DNA of 64,000 nt, from positions 806,001 through 870,000 of the forward strand of contig NZ_JBKINJ010000002.1 in assembly GCF_046602855.1 (NCBI RefSeq). Reading direction: 5' to 3'. The DNA is from Gracilimonas sp046602855 (GTDB lineage: Bacteria; Bacteroidota; Rhodothermia; Balneolales; Balneolaceae). The notes beneath the pieces were generated by a model. The model was not told the origin of the DNA. It did not search any database and saw only the letters and a program-made list of their open reading frames with translations. Shown here piece by piece: positions 9,433 through 18,647 of this stretch (positions are counted from its first letter, which is position 1; each line of letters opens with the position of its first letter). Made by a program: the position numbers and the translations under genes.

Positions 9433-10413
9433 TCAATTTTGAGTAAGTGAGTAACGTGTCAATATCGGATAGTGATCACTCGTAGTGGTACCATAGTTAT
9501 TGACATAGTCTTCCGGTTGAAATGACATCACAGAGCCTGTTACGTAAAATGAATACATTTCATTTGAATTTAAGTGATGATCGATCACATCAGGATAGTC
9601 TGTTGTGGAAGAAATATTATTCTCTGAAAGTGTCATGGTTGGGAAGGCGTAATTCTGAGAATCGTCTACAAATGGTTTGTAAACAGATTCACGACCGGCA
9701 GAAATTGACTCATCAATGTCGTCATTGAAATCACCGAATACCATGACATTTGCATCAGGCCAGGAGGTATCCAGATAGGATTTCAGCGCATTGGCTGCTG
9801 CAGATTTACGCTCATAATCTTCATCTTCTGTACAGCATTTTGCATGTATCAAGATGGCCACTATATCGGCTGACTGCCCATCAACATTTGCAGTGAGTTG
9901 AACCTGCACAGGGGGGCGACCGGCAAATTCGTGATCATAATCTGTAAGGATGACCTCTGCACTGTTTACAGTTATCAGGCTTGGTTTGTAGATCAGGCCT
10001 AATTTTTGCTCATTACCGCCAAAATCATCATAGTAAGCTGAGTCACTTTGTACGATCGGGTCGTTTGCCAGGAAGCCATCATAGCCCTCAAGGCTGTCTA
10101 TAAGGTCATTAAAATGGGAATTGGATGTAACCTCCTGAATGGACCAAATATCCATGTCCAGCCCTGAAATGATAAAGCTGGCGTTATCAAGTTGCAGCTC
10201 TTCATCAGAAGGTCCATTACTGGGGTGTCCAAACCATACCAGGTTCCATGTTGCAAAGTCGAGTGTGGTGGAAGTGCCTACCGCGTCGAATTCGGTGTTA
10301 GGTACAGGTTCGTCAGGAATGATAGGAGTTGGAGTTGAGTCACTGCCACAGGCCCCTAGTAATAAAGCTGAGGAAAAAAGTGCGAGGGTAAATAATTTAT
10401 TATTCAAGAACAT
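9433..10413 (-). CDS. Endonuclease/exonuclease/phosphatase (EEP) family lipoprotein
   Basis: 326 residues. Lipoprotein signal with lipobox LLGAC (Cys22), a Pro/Thr-rich linker, then an EEP fold (DNase I / sphingomyelinase / exonuclease III superfamily). Visible active-site blocks are ATWNLVWFG (Asn), WSIQEV (metal-binding Glu), VFGDFND (Asp/Asn) and the closing TSDHYPI (Asp-His). Substrate may be extracellular nucleic acid, a phospholipid or a phosphorylated inositol-like compound; the family is too broad to choose. It starts 23 nt after meaB on the same strand and may be the last gene of the mutA-mutB-meaB transcript, an odd place for an exported phosphoesterase. Confidence 0.85.
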   Translation of the reverse strand: MFLNNKLFTLALFSSALLLGACGSDSTPTPIIPDEPVPNTEFDAVGTSTTLDFATWNLVWFGHPSNGPSDEELQLDNASFIISGLDMDIWSIQEVTSNSHFNDLIDSLEGYDGFLANDPIVQSDSAYYDDFGGNEQKLGLIYKPSLITVNSAEVILTDYDHEFAGRPPVQVQLTANVDGQSADIVAILIHAKCCTEDEDYERKSAAANALKSYLDTSWPDANVMVFGDFNDDIDESISAGRESVYKPFVDDSQNYAFPTMTLSENNISSTTDYPDVIDHHLNSNEMYSFYVTGSVMSFQPEDYVNNYGTTTSDHYPILTRYSLTQN

Positions 10414-10436
10414 ATTGGTATTTAGTGCGTGTGATA

Positions 10437-11447
10437 TTATGAATTAAAAAATTTGTCAATGAGTAGTGAAGCAGCTTTTTGGGTTGAAACTTCTCCCCGC
10501 TGAACCTGTTCCCTAAATTTTTGCAACATTAGTTGCAGGTCTTCATTTTCATAAAACTTTCGGTGAAGTTCCTGATTAATGCTCTCTTCCAACCAATAAA
10601 CTGCCTGTTGCTTCCTTTTATTGTTAAAATATCCGCTGGTTTTAGTGTGCCGGATGTATTCGTCAATGATATCCCATACATCATTAATTCCTTTGTCATG
10701 ATAGGCTGAACAGGTCGTAACCTTAGGTATCCAGCCGGATTCAGTAGGAGGAAAGAGATGCAGGGCATTTTTGTATTCGGTCATGGCTCTTTTTGCAGCA
10801 TTTTCATTACCGGAATCTGCTTTATTAATAGCTATGGCATCGGCCATTTCCATGATGCCTCGTTTTATGCCTTGAAGCTCATCGCCGGCACCGGCAAGCA
10901 TGAGCAATAAAAAGAAATCGACCATAGAATGTACGGCTGTTTCTGATTGGCCGACTCCCACAGTCTCGATCAGTATAGTATCGAAGCCGGCGGCTTCACA
11001 AAGGGTGATGGTCTCGCGTGTGCTTTGTGCGACTCCACCCAGTGAACCCGAAGTAGGAGTTGGACGTATGTATGCCTTTGGGTTGTTAGATAAGGTATCC
11101 ATCCGTGTCTTATCACCCAGTATACTTCCTTTGGTTCTGGAACTGCTTGGATCCACAGCCAGTACAGCCAGTGTGCGGTCTTCTTCCTGAATAATGTGAT
11201 TTCCAAAGGCTTCAATAAATGTACTTTTACCGACTCCGGGCACCCCTGTGATGCCGATCCTTATGGAGCTTCCGGCATGAGGCAAGCATCCTTCAACGAT
11301 CTCCTGAGCCAGCTCATGATGCTCCTTTTTTGTGCTCTCGATCATTGTGATGGCCCGGCTCAGAAACATTCGGTTGCCGGATAGGATACCGTCAATGAAT
11401 TCTTTTTTTGTTGGGAGACTTCGGCTCAAATTAACCTCCTGTTCCAA
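10437..11447 (-). CDS. meaB: Methylmalonyl-CoA mutase-associated GTPase MeaB (ArgK-like)
   Basis: 336 residues, G3E-family P-loop GTPase. The Walker A motif GVPGVGKS is at 68-75, followed by AVDPSSSRTKGSILGDKTRM, the family signature, and ETVGVGQSE (switch/Walker B region); NKAD is the guanine-specificity motif. MeaB protects methylmalonyl-CoA mutase from inactivation and gates adenosylcobalamin loading. It lies 15 nt after mutB and in the same frame; the mutB TAG at 11463-11465 blocks any earlier start, so the TTG at 11447 is the only start before the conserved region. Confidence 0.95.
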   Translation of the reverse strand: MEQEVNLSRSLPTKKEFIDGILSGNRMFLSRAITMIESTKKEHHELAQEIVEGCLPHAGSSIRIGITGVPGVGKSTFIEAFGNHIIQEEDRTLAVLAVDPSSSRTKGSILGDKTRMDTLSNNPKAYIRPTPTSGSLGGVAQSTRETITLCEAAGFDTILIETVGVGQSETAVHSMVDFFLLLMLAGAGDELQGIKRGIMEMADAIAINKADSGNENAAKRAMTEYKNALHLFPPTESGWIPKVTTCSAYHDKGINDVWDIIDEYIRHTKTSGYFNNKRKQQAVYWLEESINQELHRKFYENEDLQLMLQKFREQVQRGEVSTQKAASLLIDKFFNS

Positions 11448-11462
11448 ACCATTTCTATGGGC

Positions 11463-13610
11463 CTATTGATCAGAAGCATCCGCATAATTTTCTATCAGCA
11501 CATCCAGGATTTGTTTGGCAGCTTTGGGTATCACGGTTCCGGGACCAAATACCGCTGTTACGCCGGCGTTATACAAGAAATCATAATCTTGCTGAGGGAT
11601 CACTCCACCGGCAATCACCATGATATCATCGCGTCCGTGTTTCTTTAATTCCTCTATCACCTTAGGCACCAGTGTTTTGTGACCACCTGCAAGGCTTGAG
11701 ACTCCCAGAATATGCACATCATTTTCAACGGCCTGTCTGGCAGCTTCCTCCGGGGTTTGGAACAAAGGGCCGATGTCTACGTCAAAACCGAGGTCAGCAA
11801 AACTGGTTGAGATCACTTTGGCTCCGCGGTCATGCCCGTCCTGACCCATCTTGGCAACCATAATGCGTGGCCGCCGTCCGTCGAGCTCAGCAAATTCATC
11901 AGCACGTTTAAGCGCTGCTTTAAATTGTTCGTCATCTTTTAATTCTGAAGAGTACACGCCGGATATTGATTTAATGGTTGCTTTGTAGCGCCCAAAGGTT
12001 TCTTCCATAGCATCGGAGATCTCGCCAAGAGTAGCTCTTTCACGGGCTGCATCAACAGCTAAAGCTAATAAATTTCCCTCTCCGGTTTCGGCACATTTGG
12101 TGATTTTATCCAGATACTGTTGAACTTTCTCATCATTCCTGTCTGCTTTAGTTTCGTTGAGTCTTTCGATCTGTGATCGTCTGACCTTGTCGTTATCAAC
12201 CTCCAAAATGTCGATATCTGATTTTTCATCAGTTACGTACTTATTGATACCCACAATAGTGTCTTTGCCTGAGTCGATGCGGGCTTGTTTTCTGGCTGCA
12301 GCCTCTTCGATCCTCATTTTTGGAACACCGGTTTCAATGGCTTTAGCCATTCCACCGAGTTCTTCAACCTCACCGATCAGTGTCCATGCCCGTCGTGCTA
12401 TCTTATCCGTGAGATATTCAACATAGTAGGAACCTGCCCATGGGTCTACCGCTTTGGTGATCCCGGTTTCTTCCTGTAAGAAGATCTGGGTATTACGCGC
12501 AATACGGGCCGAGAAATCGGTCGGTAAGGCGATAGCTTCATCTAAAGCATTGGTATGCAAAGACTGCGTGTGCCCCAGCGCAGCAGCCATGGCTTCAATA
12601 GTTGTTCTTGCCACGTTATTGTAAGGGTCCTGCTCTGTAAGGCTCCATCCGGACGTTTGTGAATGTGTTCTTAACGAGAGAGATTTTGGGTTTTTTGGGT
12701 TGAATGACTTAACGATCTTGGCCCATAAAAGCCGGGCTGCGCGCATTTTTGCGACCTCCATAAAGTGGTTCATGCCAATAGCCCAGAAGAAGGAAATGCG
12801 CGGCGCGAATTCATCAATGTCCATTCCGGCTTCGATACCGGTTCGAAGGTATTCGAGACCGTCTGCGAGGGTGTAGGCCAGCTCAATGTCTGATGTAGCT
12901 CCCGCTTCCTGCATGTGGTAACCACTCACAGAAATAGAATTGAAGCGGGGCATATTTTGAGACGTATATTCAAAAATATCTCCGATGATCTTCATGGAAG
13001 GGACCGGTGGATAGATATAGGTATTACGGACCATGAATTCCTTCAGAATATCATTCTGAATGGTTCCGGAAAGTTTTTCAAGTGAAACGCCTTGTTCTTC
13101 AGCAGCAACAATATAGAAGGCCATCACCGGAAGCACAGCGCCATTCATGGTCATTGAAACAGACATCTTGTCCAGAGGAATTTGATCAAACAGGATCTTC
13201 ATGTCTTCCACTGAATCAATGGCTACACCGGCTTTCCCTACATCTCCTGAAACGCGAGGGTGATCCGAATCATAACCACGGTGCGTGGCAAGATCGAAGG
13301 CTACGGAGAGACCGCGCTGACCTGCTGCCAGATTACGACGATAGAAGGCATTGGATTCTTCAGCCGTTGAGAATCCGGCGTACTGCCGAATGGTCCAGGG
13401 GCGCACGGCATACATAGTGGAATAAGGCCCTCTCAAATAAGGAGGAATACCGGCCGCGTACTCTAGATGTTCCAGCGAGTCTATATCCTCTTTTGTAAAC
13501 TGAGGTTTCACAGAGATTTGTTCAGCAGTATCCCATTCGTTTTTATTTGCTGATTCCTTCAGGGATGAACCGTTTAATTTCAGATCAATTTTAGAAAAGT
13601 CCTTTTTCAT
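11463..13610 (-). CDS. mutB: Methylmalonyl-CoA mutase large subunit
   Basis: 715 residues, full length. The N-terminal TIM barrel carries YSTMYAVRPWTIRQYAG (the catalytic-tyrosine region) and FDLATHRGYDSD; the C-terminal cobalamin domain carries DGHDRGAK near residue 592, whose His coordinates cobalt, followed by GG motifs. It interconverts methylmalonyl-CoA and succinyl-CoA with adenosylcobalamin, linking propionyl-CoA to the TCA cycle. Its ATG overlaps the mutA stop by one base (TAATG), implying translational coupling, which suits a one-to-one heterodimer. Confidence 0.97.
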   Translation of the reverse strand: MKKDFSKIDLKLNGSSLKESANKNEWDTAEQISVKPQFTKEDIDSLEHLEYAAGIPPYLRGPYSTMYAVRPWTIRQYAGFSTAEESNAFYRRNLAAGQRGLSVAFDLATHRGYDSDHPRVSGDVGKAGVAIDSVEDMKILFDQIPLDKMSVSMTMNGAVLPVMAFYIVAAEEQGVSLEKLSGTIQNDILKEFMVRNTYIYPPVPSMKIIGDIFEYTSQNMPRFNSISVSGYHMQEAGATSDIELAYTLADGLEYLRTGIEAGMDIDEFAPRISFFWAIGMNHFMEVAKMRAARLLWAKIVKSFNPKNPKSLSLRTHSQTSGWSLTEQDPYNNVARTTIEAMAAALGHTQSLHTNALDEAIALPTDFSARIARNTQIFLQEETGITKAVDPWAGSYYVEYLTDKIARRAWTLIGEVEELGGMAKAIETGVPKMRIEEAAARKQARIDSGKDTIVGINKYVTDEKSDIDILEVDNDKVRRSQIERLNETKADRNDEKVQQYLDKITKCAETGEGNLLALAVDAARERATLGEISDAMEETFGRYKATIKSISGVYSSELKDDEQFKAALKRADEFAELDGRRPRIMVAKMGQDGHDRGAKVISTSFADLGFDVDIGPLFQTPEEAARQAVENDVHILGVSSLAGGHKTLVPKVIEELKKHGRDDIMVIAGGVIPQQDYDFLYNAGVTAVFGPGTVIPKAAKQILDVLIENYADASDQ

Positions 13611-15016
13611 TATGCGTCTCCCTTTTTGAGTTCAGCTTCAATGTTAAGTGGTTTTATCGGAGTTATCTTCACAACCTCACTAAATTCCATTTGTGACATA
13701 TTTTGCTGTTGGGCCTCGTCGTTTGAAATATCAGTTTCTTCATCAGGTTTGTATTTGTTAACACCGATCAAGGCTTCTTTCTCTTCTTTGTAGGCTTGGA
13801 TCTTTTTGTTGCGAGCATCTGAGATCAATTCCTGAATGAATCCTGATCTCAGGCATTCATAAAAACCACCTTTTGCTTCGATTTCCTGGAAAAGTTTCCA
13901 GCTTTCTTCAGCCATTTTTTCCGTTAAAACTTCAATGTAATAAGAACCCGCACCCGGATCAGAAACCTTACCCAGATAGGCTTCTTCCTGAAGTATAAGC
14001 TGAGTATTTCTGGCGATCCTGGTGGCGAACGGTGTCTGTTCTTTAAAATGCTTGTCAAACCTGTGGACGCTTATACCATCACAACCTCCTAGCGCAGCAG
14101 ACATCGATTCTGTTGTTGCCCTAAGCATATTATTGTAGGGATCGTTTTGAGCCTTATTCCATAAGGCGGTTTCAGAGAATATCTTCACGTTTCCGATAGA
14201 AAAATTGTATTCGCTCAGGATCTGATCCCAAAGAAGCCTAAAGGCTCTGTATTTAGCGATCTCAGGAAAATAAAGGGTGCCGGTTGAAAATTTGAATGAG
14301 AGTGATTTTGCAAGTTCAGGGTTTGATCCCAAATATTCATTACCAACAGACAGTGCAAAAGCTAATTGCTGAACAAGAGTTGCTCCTGCATTTGCATAAG
14401 TGGATGTGTCGATCAATATAGATCCGGATACAGAATTAAATTCTTTTATAAAGTTTTTGAAGACGTCTATTTCAGGGAGGTTGCCCAGCACGGCAGCATG
14501 ACTGAAAATATCTGTTGAGAAATGCATATCGAGAGATCCGGCATCAAGGTTGCGCTCAGATATGATCTCACTTACCCAGCCAATGATTTCAGGAGAAGAG
14601 ACAGAAGGGCCGAATATAATAGTTATGATATCGATCTGAATACTCTCAAAAAGTGATTCAAGGTCTTTTTTTGATGCAATGCGGTCTGTAGATAATCTCA
14701 AGTCGAGCCCACCGGCACCGTTTTCCAGTGCCAGCAAAGCCTGTTTATTTGCGTCAGAAGCCTTGGCATCCTCAACGACCTCAAGAACACTCCAGTTACC
14801 GGTGTGCGTTAAAGGTTCAGTTGAACGATCCAGCCGGTTAAGGTCCTCGTTTTGGTAAAAGGGAAGGCTGTCAATACCTTCGCGGGTATCCCATCGAAGT
14901 ATTTCCTTATAGTCTTTGCCCTTAAGGTCTTTCCGGATTATTTCTTCCCATTTTTCAGTTGATACCGGAGGAAACTCATTAAAATTTAGTTCATCCTCGA
15001 AATTCAGATCGTTCAA
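13610..15016 (-). CDS. mutA: Methylmalonyl-CoA mutase small subunit (no cobalamin domain)
   Basis: 468 residues homologous to the mutase barrel (NDPYNNMLRATTESMSAALGG, FATRIARNTQLILQEE, DPGAGSYYIE), so clearly the non-catalytic partner of MutB. The C-terminal B12-binding half and its DxHxxG motif are absent, which makes it shorter than the ~600-residue actinobacterial MutA; short forms are usual in Bacteroidota relatives. The start is TTG at 15016: upstream in frame there is no ATG before a stop at 15044-15046. It heads the mutA-mutB-meaB operon and is divergent from the acyl-CoA dehydrogenase, with a shared 173-bp regulatory gap. Confidence 0.93.
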   Translation of the reverse strand: MNDLNFEDELNFNEFPPVSTEKWEEIIRKDLKGKDYKEILRWDTREGIDSLPFYQNEDLNRLDRSTEPLTHTGNWSVLEVVEDAKASDANKQALLALENGAGGLDLRLSTDRIASKKDLESLFESIQIDIITIIFGPSVSSPEIIGWVSEIISERNLDAGSLDMHFSTDIFSHAAVLGNLPEIDVFKNFIKEFNSVSGSILIDTSTYANAGATLVQQLAFALSVGNEYLGSNPELAKSLSFKFSTGTLYFPEIAKYRAFRLLWDQILSEYNFSIGNVKIFSETALWNKAQNDPYNNMLRATTESMSAALGGCDGISVHRFDKHFKEQTPFATRIARNTQLILQEEAYLGKVSDPGAGSYYIEVLTEKMAEESWKLFQEIEAKGGFYECLRSGFIQELISDARNKKIQAYKEEKEALIGVNKYKPDEETDISNDEAQQQNMSQMEFSEVVKITPIKPLNIEAELKKGDA

Positions 15017-15189
15017 AATAAACAGGTTGAGTGTTAGGATTGATTATAGGCCTACAAAATAAAGAGGTCAGAAGTTCTTTACTAACAGGTGTTAAAAAAT
15101 ACCGTTTTGATTAGTAAAAAAGCGCTTACAATTTGTATATTCATACCCCTTACTTACATAAACTATAATAACGAAGTACTTAGAAGCAC

Positions 15190-16347
15190 ATGACGGATCA
15201 ATTAATTGCACCACTAACTCAGCTTACCGAAGATGAACAAATGCTAAAAGACGCGGCGGCTGATTTTGCGGAAGCTTCGATCAAGCCTTTGGTTGAAGAG
15301 ATGGATGAGAAAGCAAAACTTGATCCGGATCTGGTGAAGCAATTTTTTGAAATGGGATTGATGGGGATCGATATACCTGAGAAGTACTCAGGGGGTGGCG
15401 GTACCTTTATGATGTCTATTGTCGCCATCGAGCAGATCTCAAGAGTGGATGCCTCCGCCGGAGTATTTATGGATGTTCAAAATACGCTTGTAAATAATGC
15501 CTTTGTGAACTTTGCATCTGATTCCCTGAACGACAAATATTTGCCACAACTGGCAACTGAAAAAGTAGGAGCATACTGCTTATCAGAAGCCGGTTCAGGA
15601 AGTGATGCTTTCGCGCTCAAGGCAACGGCAAAGAAAGATGGAGATGATTTTATATTGAATGGTGCAAAATTATGGATCACCAATGCAAATGAAGCCGATA
15701 TCTTTTTGGTAATGGCTACCGTTGATCCTGATGCAGGGTATAAAGGAATTACAGCTTTTGTGGTAGAACGCGGCACAAAGGGGTTCTCAATCGGGAAGAA
15801 AGAAAATAAACTGGGAATTCGTGCCAGTTCAACCTGTGAGATCTTACTTGAAGACGTGCGTGTGCCGAAAGAGAATGTATTAGGTGAAGTTGGAAAAGGT
15901 TATAAAGTAGCCATCGAAACGTTGAACGAAGGTCGCGTTGGTATCGGTGCTCAAATGATCGGTATCGCACAAGGTGCTTTTGATGCTGCCTTAGCCTATG
16001 TTCAGGAGCGCAAGCAGTTTGGAAAAGCCATTGGAGAATTCCAGGGCGTTCAGTTTCAGCTTGCAAGAATGGCAACCGATATAGAAACCGCCAGATTATT
16101 GGTTTATAATGCCGCAAGAAAGAAAATGGCAGGTCAGAATTTCCTGAAAGAGGCCGCGATGGCAAAATTCTATTCATCTGAGGTTGCAGAAAGTGTAAGC
16201 TCTCAGGCAGTAGATCTTTATGGAGGTTATGGATATGTCAAAGAATATCCCGTAGAGAAATATTACCGTGATTCTAAGATCGGTAAGATCTACGAGGGTA
16301 CAACGAACATGCAGCTTAGTACTATAGCCAAGCTGCTACTTCGATGA
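15190..16347 (+). CDS. Acyl-CoA dehydrogenase (short-chain type)
   Basis: 385 residues, the usual length. N-terminal helical domain, a beta domain with YCLSEAGSGSDA and WITNANEAD (FAD/substrate contacts), and a C-terminal helical domain with RKQFGKAI and the closing YEGTTNMQ, whose Glu (about residue 369) is the catalytic base of butyryl/short-chain dehydrogenases. It introduces the alpha-beta double bond in acyl-CoA, passing electrons to ETF. It is transcribed away from mutA-mutB-meaB, consistent with joint control of acyl-CoA/branched-chain or propionate catabolism (inference). A UUCG-loop terminator follows at once. Confidence 0.95.
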   Translation: MTDQLIAPLTQLTEDEQMLKDAAADFAEASIKPLVEEMDEKAKLDPDLVKQFFEMGLMGIDIPEKYSGGGGTFMMSIVAIEQISRVDASAGVFMDVQNTLVNNAFVNFASDSLNDKYLPQLATEKVGAYCLSEAGSGSDAFALKATAKKDGDDFILNGAKLWITNANEADIFLVMATVDPDAGYKGITAFVVERGTKGFSIGKKENKLGIRASSTCEILLEDVRVPKENVLGEVGKGYKVAIETLNEGRVGIGAQMIGIAQGAFDAALAYVQERKQFGKAIGEFQGVQFQLARMATDIETARLLVYNAARKKMAGQNFLKEAAMAKFYSSEVAESVSSQAVDLYGGYGYVKEYPVEKYYRDSKIGKIYEGTTNMQLSTIAKLLLR

Positions 16348-16358
16348 GTGAGTGAGAA

Positions 16359-16384
16359 AAAGGGGGCTTCGGCCCCCTTTTTAT
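16359..16384 (+). terminator. Rho-independent terminator with TTCG tetraloop
   Basis: Stem AAAGGGGGC / GCCCCCTTT closed by a TTCG loop and followed by further T residues, 11 nt after the acyl-CoA dehydrogenase stop. Confidence 0.93.
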
Positions 16385-16385
16385 T

Positions 16386-17186
16386 TTAAGGTACTTTTTC
16401 ATCAAGACTGAAAAAACCATTAAATACACCCTTTCTGTTGACCTCTTCCCGGGAAATTGAACACCAAAATCCAACATCATTGTGGATCATAAGATCATAT
16501 CTACCCACCCTCCAAAATGTTTGATTTGTTTCCAGTTCCTCATCAAAACTACCTCCGCGTATTATTCTCAATAAACTTTTATCTAGTTCATGTCGCTGAT
16601 CAGGGTTGGAATAATCCTGATAAAATGAACTGACCATCTCAAGTACATTGCCACCCATATCTTACAGGCTAAATCGTTTGGTTTTCTGCTGCCTACCAGA
16701 TAGGAGAATTCGATATTGGAATTAACCGTTATTGCAAATTGATCAAGTAAATCGGGATCGCTGGTTCCGGCATAGCGGGTTGGTTTACCAGCACTTCGGG
16801 CTGCATATTCCCATTCAGTTTCAGTAGGTAATCGCCATCTGCAATAATTGCAAAAGGTATTTGCTTCATGCCAGTTAATATAGACTATTGCGCGTTTACC
16901 CCTTCCAAAACCTTTGAGGTTTGGAAATGCTCTGTCAATTGATAGAGAAAATTCATCATACTGTTGGAATGCCATCTCAAACTTGCGTATTTAAAAATCA
17001 ATGACGGTTATTTGGTGAATAGGAAGAGCATCAGCGTTAGTAGAATCTATAACATCACCTATAAAAAAAGAACCACCTTCAACTAATACCATTCCAGGGT
17101 TCATCTTTGAAAAGTTTTTTTAACATTGAGCACCCTACGAGTAATGAAAATGTCAGTATAAATACTGTGAGCGCAATTTTATTCAT
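16386..17186 (-). pseudogene. Broken formylglycine-generating-enzyme-like (SUMF1) lipoprotein gene
   Basis: Reading the minus strand from ATG 17186 gives a clean lipoprotein signal with lipobox LLVGC. Near 17105-17120 (a run of six identical bases) the frame is lost; the next frame carries MVLVEGGSFFIGD, the FGE-sulfatase opening. At 16991-16993 a TAA replaces the aromatic codon expected in DF(Y)IRKFE. The same frame then continues through RLPTETEWEYAARSAG and VGSRKPNDLAC. At about 16662 a one-base loss shifts the frame again, after which MGGNVLEMVSSFY, IIRGGSF and the C-terminus follow. Total length about 266 codons, normal for the family. Several independent lesions make sequencing error unlikely. 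Whether the living gene modified a sulfatase or had another role cannot be told. Confidence 0.88.
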
Positions 17187-17279
17187 AATATTACTAATTT
17201 AGTAGTAAATAAGAAATTATTTTAGTGATTTTGGAATGATGTCGCTACTTACAGAGTTTTAGCTTGGCAGATAAGACCC

Positions 17280-18554
17280 TTGGATCAAATAAATAATGTA
17301 GTAATGGACCAGAAGATTTTAGATCAGCTAAAACAATGCAGTAAGGACGAAGCCTCCTATTCTAAGCTTAAAGAGCTTTACAATGAATTAGAAAGTAGAT
17401 ATTCAAAAGTCAGTAAGCAGCTTTCGCTTCTCGAGCAGGCAATAAAACATGACTATGATTCCATCTTAATTACGGAGTTGGACCTTGAAAAACCGGGGCC
17501 AAGAATTGTTTATGTGAACGATGGCTTCACTAAAATGACGGGCTACACTAAAGAAGAAGCCTTGGGTAAAACACCCCGCATACTTCAAGGTGAAAAGACA
17601 GATAGACACGTGTTGGATCGGCTGAAAGAGAGATTGATCGAAGGGCAGGCATTTTTTGGTCATACTGTCAATTATAAAAAAGACGGCAGTGAATTTATTA
17701 ATCAGTGGGATATACACCCTCTGACAAATAAAAATGGAGAGATCACTCATTGGGTTTCTTATCAAAGAGATATCACGGATCGAAAAGAAACGAGTAAGGT
17801 GGTATTTGATGCCAATCTTGATTTTGACAATCTGGTGGAAGAATCCAAAAAAACCTTTGTTGATCTGGATGTTCAGGGGAATATCATCTCCTCAAACAGC
17901 TCATTCAAAAATCTTCTTGGATATGACGCAGATGAATTCAAAACCATTAAGGTTTGGGATCTTGTAGTTGATGAGGATAAAAAAGAAATGAAAGATCTTT
18001 TTTCCGACTTTGATCCTGAGAAATTGGAAGAAAATCCATATCCATGGGAGTTTATAAAGAAAGACGGTGAAACCGTTCGCCTTGAAGGAAAAGTAAATTA
18101 CTTTGTAAGTAATGAAGAGACCATCATCAGAATTCACTTTGATAATATTTCCTTGAGAGAAAGAATTATTGAGACTCTCAAAAAAAAGAAAAAAAATCTG
18201 GAAAACATCGTTGATAAAAAAGACGAATTTGTATTGCGATTTGTGATCAATGAGGAGGGGCAGACCGGATGTAAATTTGTATCTGAAGGATATACTGCAA
18301 TAACCGGACTTGATCCTGATGCTGTGATCAACGACGGTGTGAAGAACGCCGTGCATGCAGATGACTTGCGTGTTATAGAAGAAGCATTGGAAAAAGCATT
18401 TGAGGGGAAATCTTCTAGCGTAAATTGCAGATATAAAACCTCTGATGGAGATCACATCTCAGTAGTCCAGTCATTTAAGCCCGATTACGGGTCTGATGGC
18501 GAGACGGTGGAAAGCGTGAAGAGCGTGGCTATGATAGAACTTGAAGTTGAATAG
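17280..18554 (+). CDS. PAS-domain protein without an output domain
   Basis: Up to 424 residues. Start is TTG at 17280, or more conservatively the ATG at 17304. A short coiled coil (about 15-50) leads into three PAS domains (about 50-165, 180-295, 305-420). The first is LOV-like, with TGYTKEEALGK and RILQGEKTD, but the photo-active Cys of the LOV motif GxNCRFLQ is Pro here, so flavin-adduct photochemistry is not expected. No histidine kinase, GGDEF, HTH or methyl-accepting domain follows; the frame ends after the third PAS. It may be a soluble sensing adaptor for the kinases downstream, or a remnant of a longer protein. A terminator follows. Confidence 0.8.
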   Translation: MDQINNVVMDQKILDQLKQCSKDEASYSKLKELYNELESRYSKVSKQLSLLEQAIKHDYDSILITELDLEKPGPRIVYVNDGFTKMTGYTKEEALGKTPRILQGEKTDRHVLDRLKERLIEGQAFFGHTVNYKKDGSEFINQWDIHPLTNKNGEITHWVSYQRDITDRKETSKVVFDANLDFDNLVEESKKTFVDLDVQGNIISSNSSFKNLLGYDADEFKTIKVWDLVVDEDKKEMKDLFSDFDPEKLEENPYPWEFIKKDGETVRLEGKVNYFVSNEETIIRIHFDNISLRERIIETLKKKKKNLENIVDKKDEFVLRFVINEEGQTGCKFVSEGYTAITGLDPDAVINDGVKNAVHADDLRVIEEALEKAFEGKSSSVNCRYKTSDGDHISVVQSFKPDYGSDGETVESVKSVAMIELEVE

Positions 18555-18582
18555 TATAAGACTCTCTTAAATTTACTGATGC

Positions 18583-18612
18583 AAAAGCCCGATTACTCGG
18601 GCTTTTTCTTTT
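18583..18612 (+). terminator. Rho-independent terminator after the PAS protein
   Basis: Stem AAAAGCCCGA / TCGGGCTTTT (18583-18592 with 18597-18606), a four-base loop and T-rich tail to 18612. Confidence 0.9.
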
Positions 18613-18647
18613 CATGGAATAGATGAACCCGTATATTTAAAATAAAA

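Noticed and set aside
16386..16975. Two separate small genes on the minus strand (90 and 130 codons)
   Set aside because: They are consecutive parts of one FGE-like protein in different frames; the N-terminal lipoprotein part lies further upstream. A single pseudogene explains all of them.
17430..17790. Blue-light LOV photoreceptor
   Set aside because: The cysteine that forms the flavin adduct is Pro, so the photochemistry is not expected.
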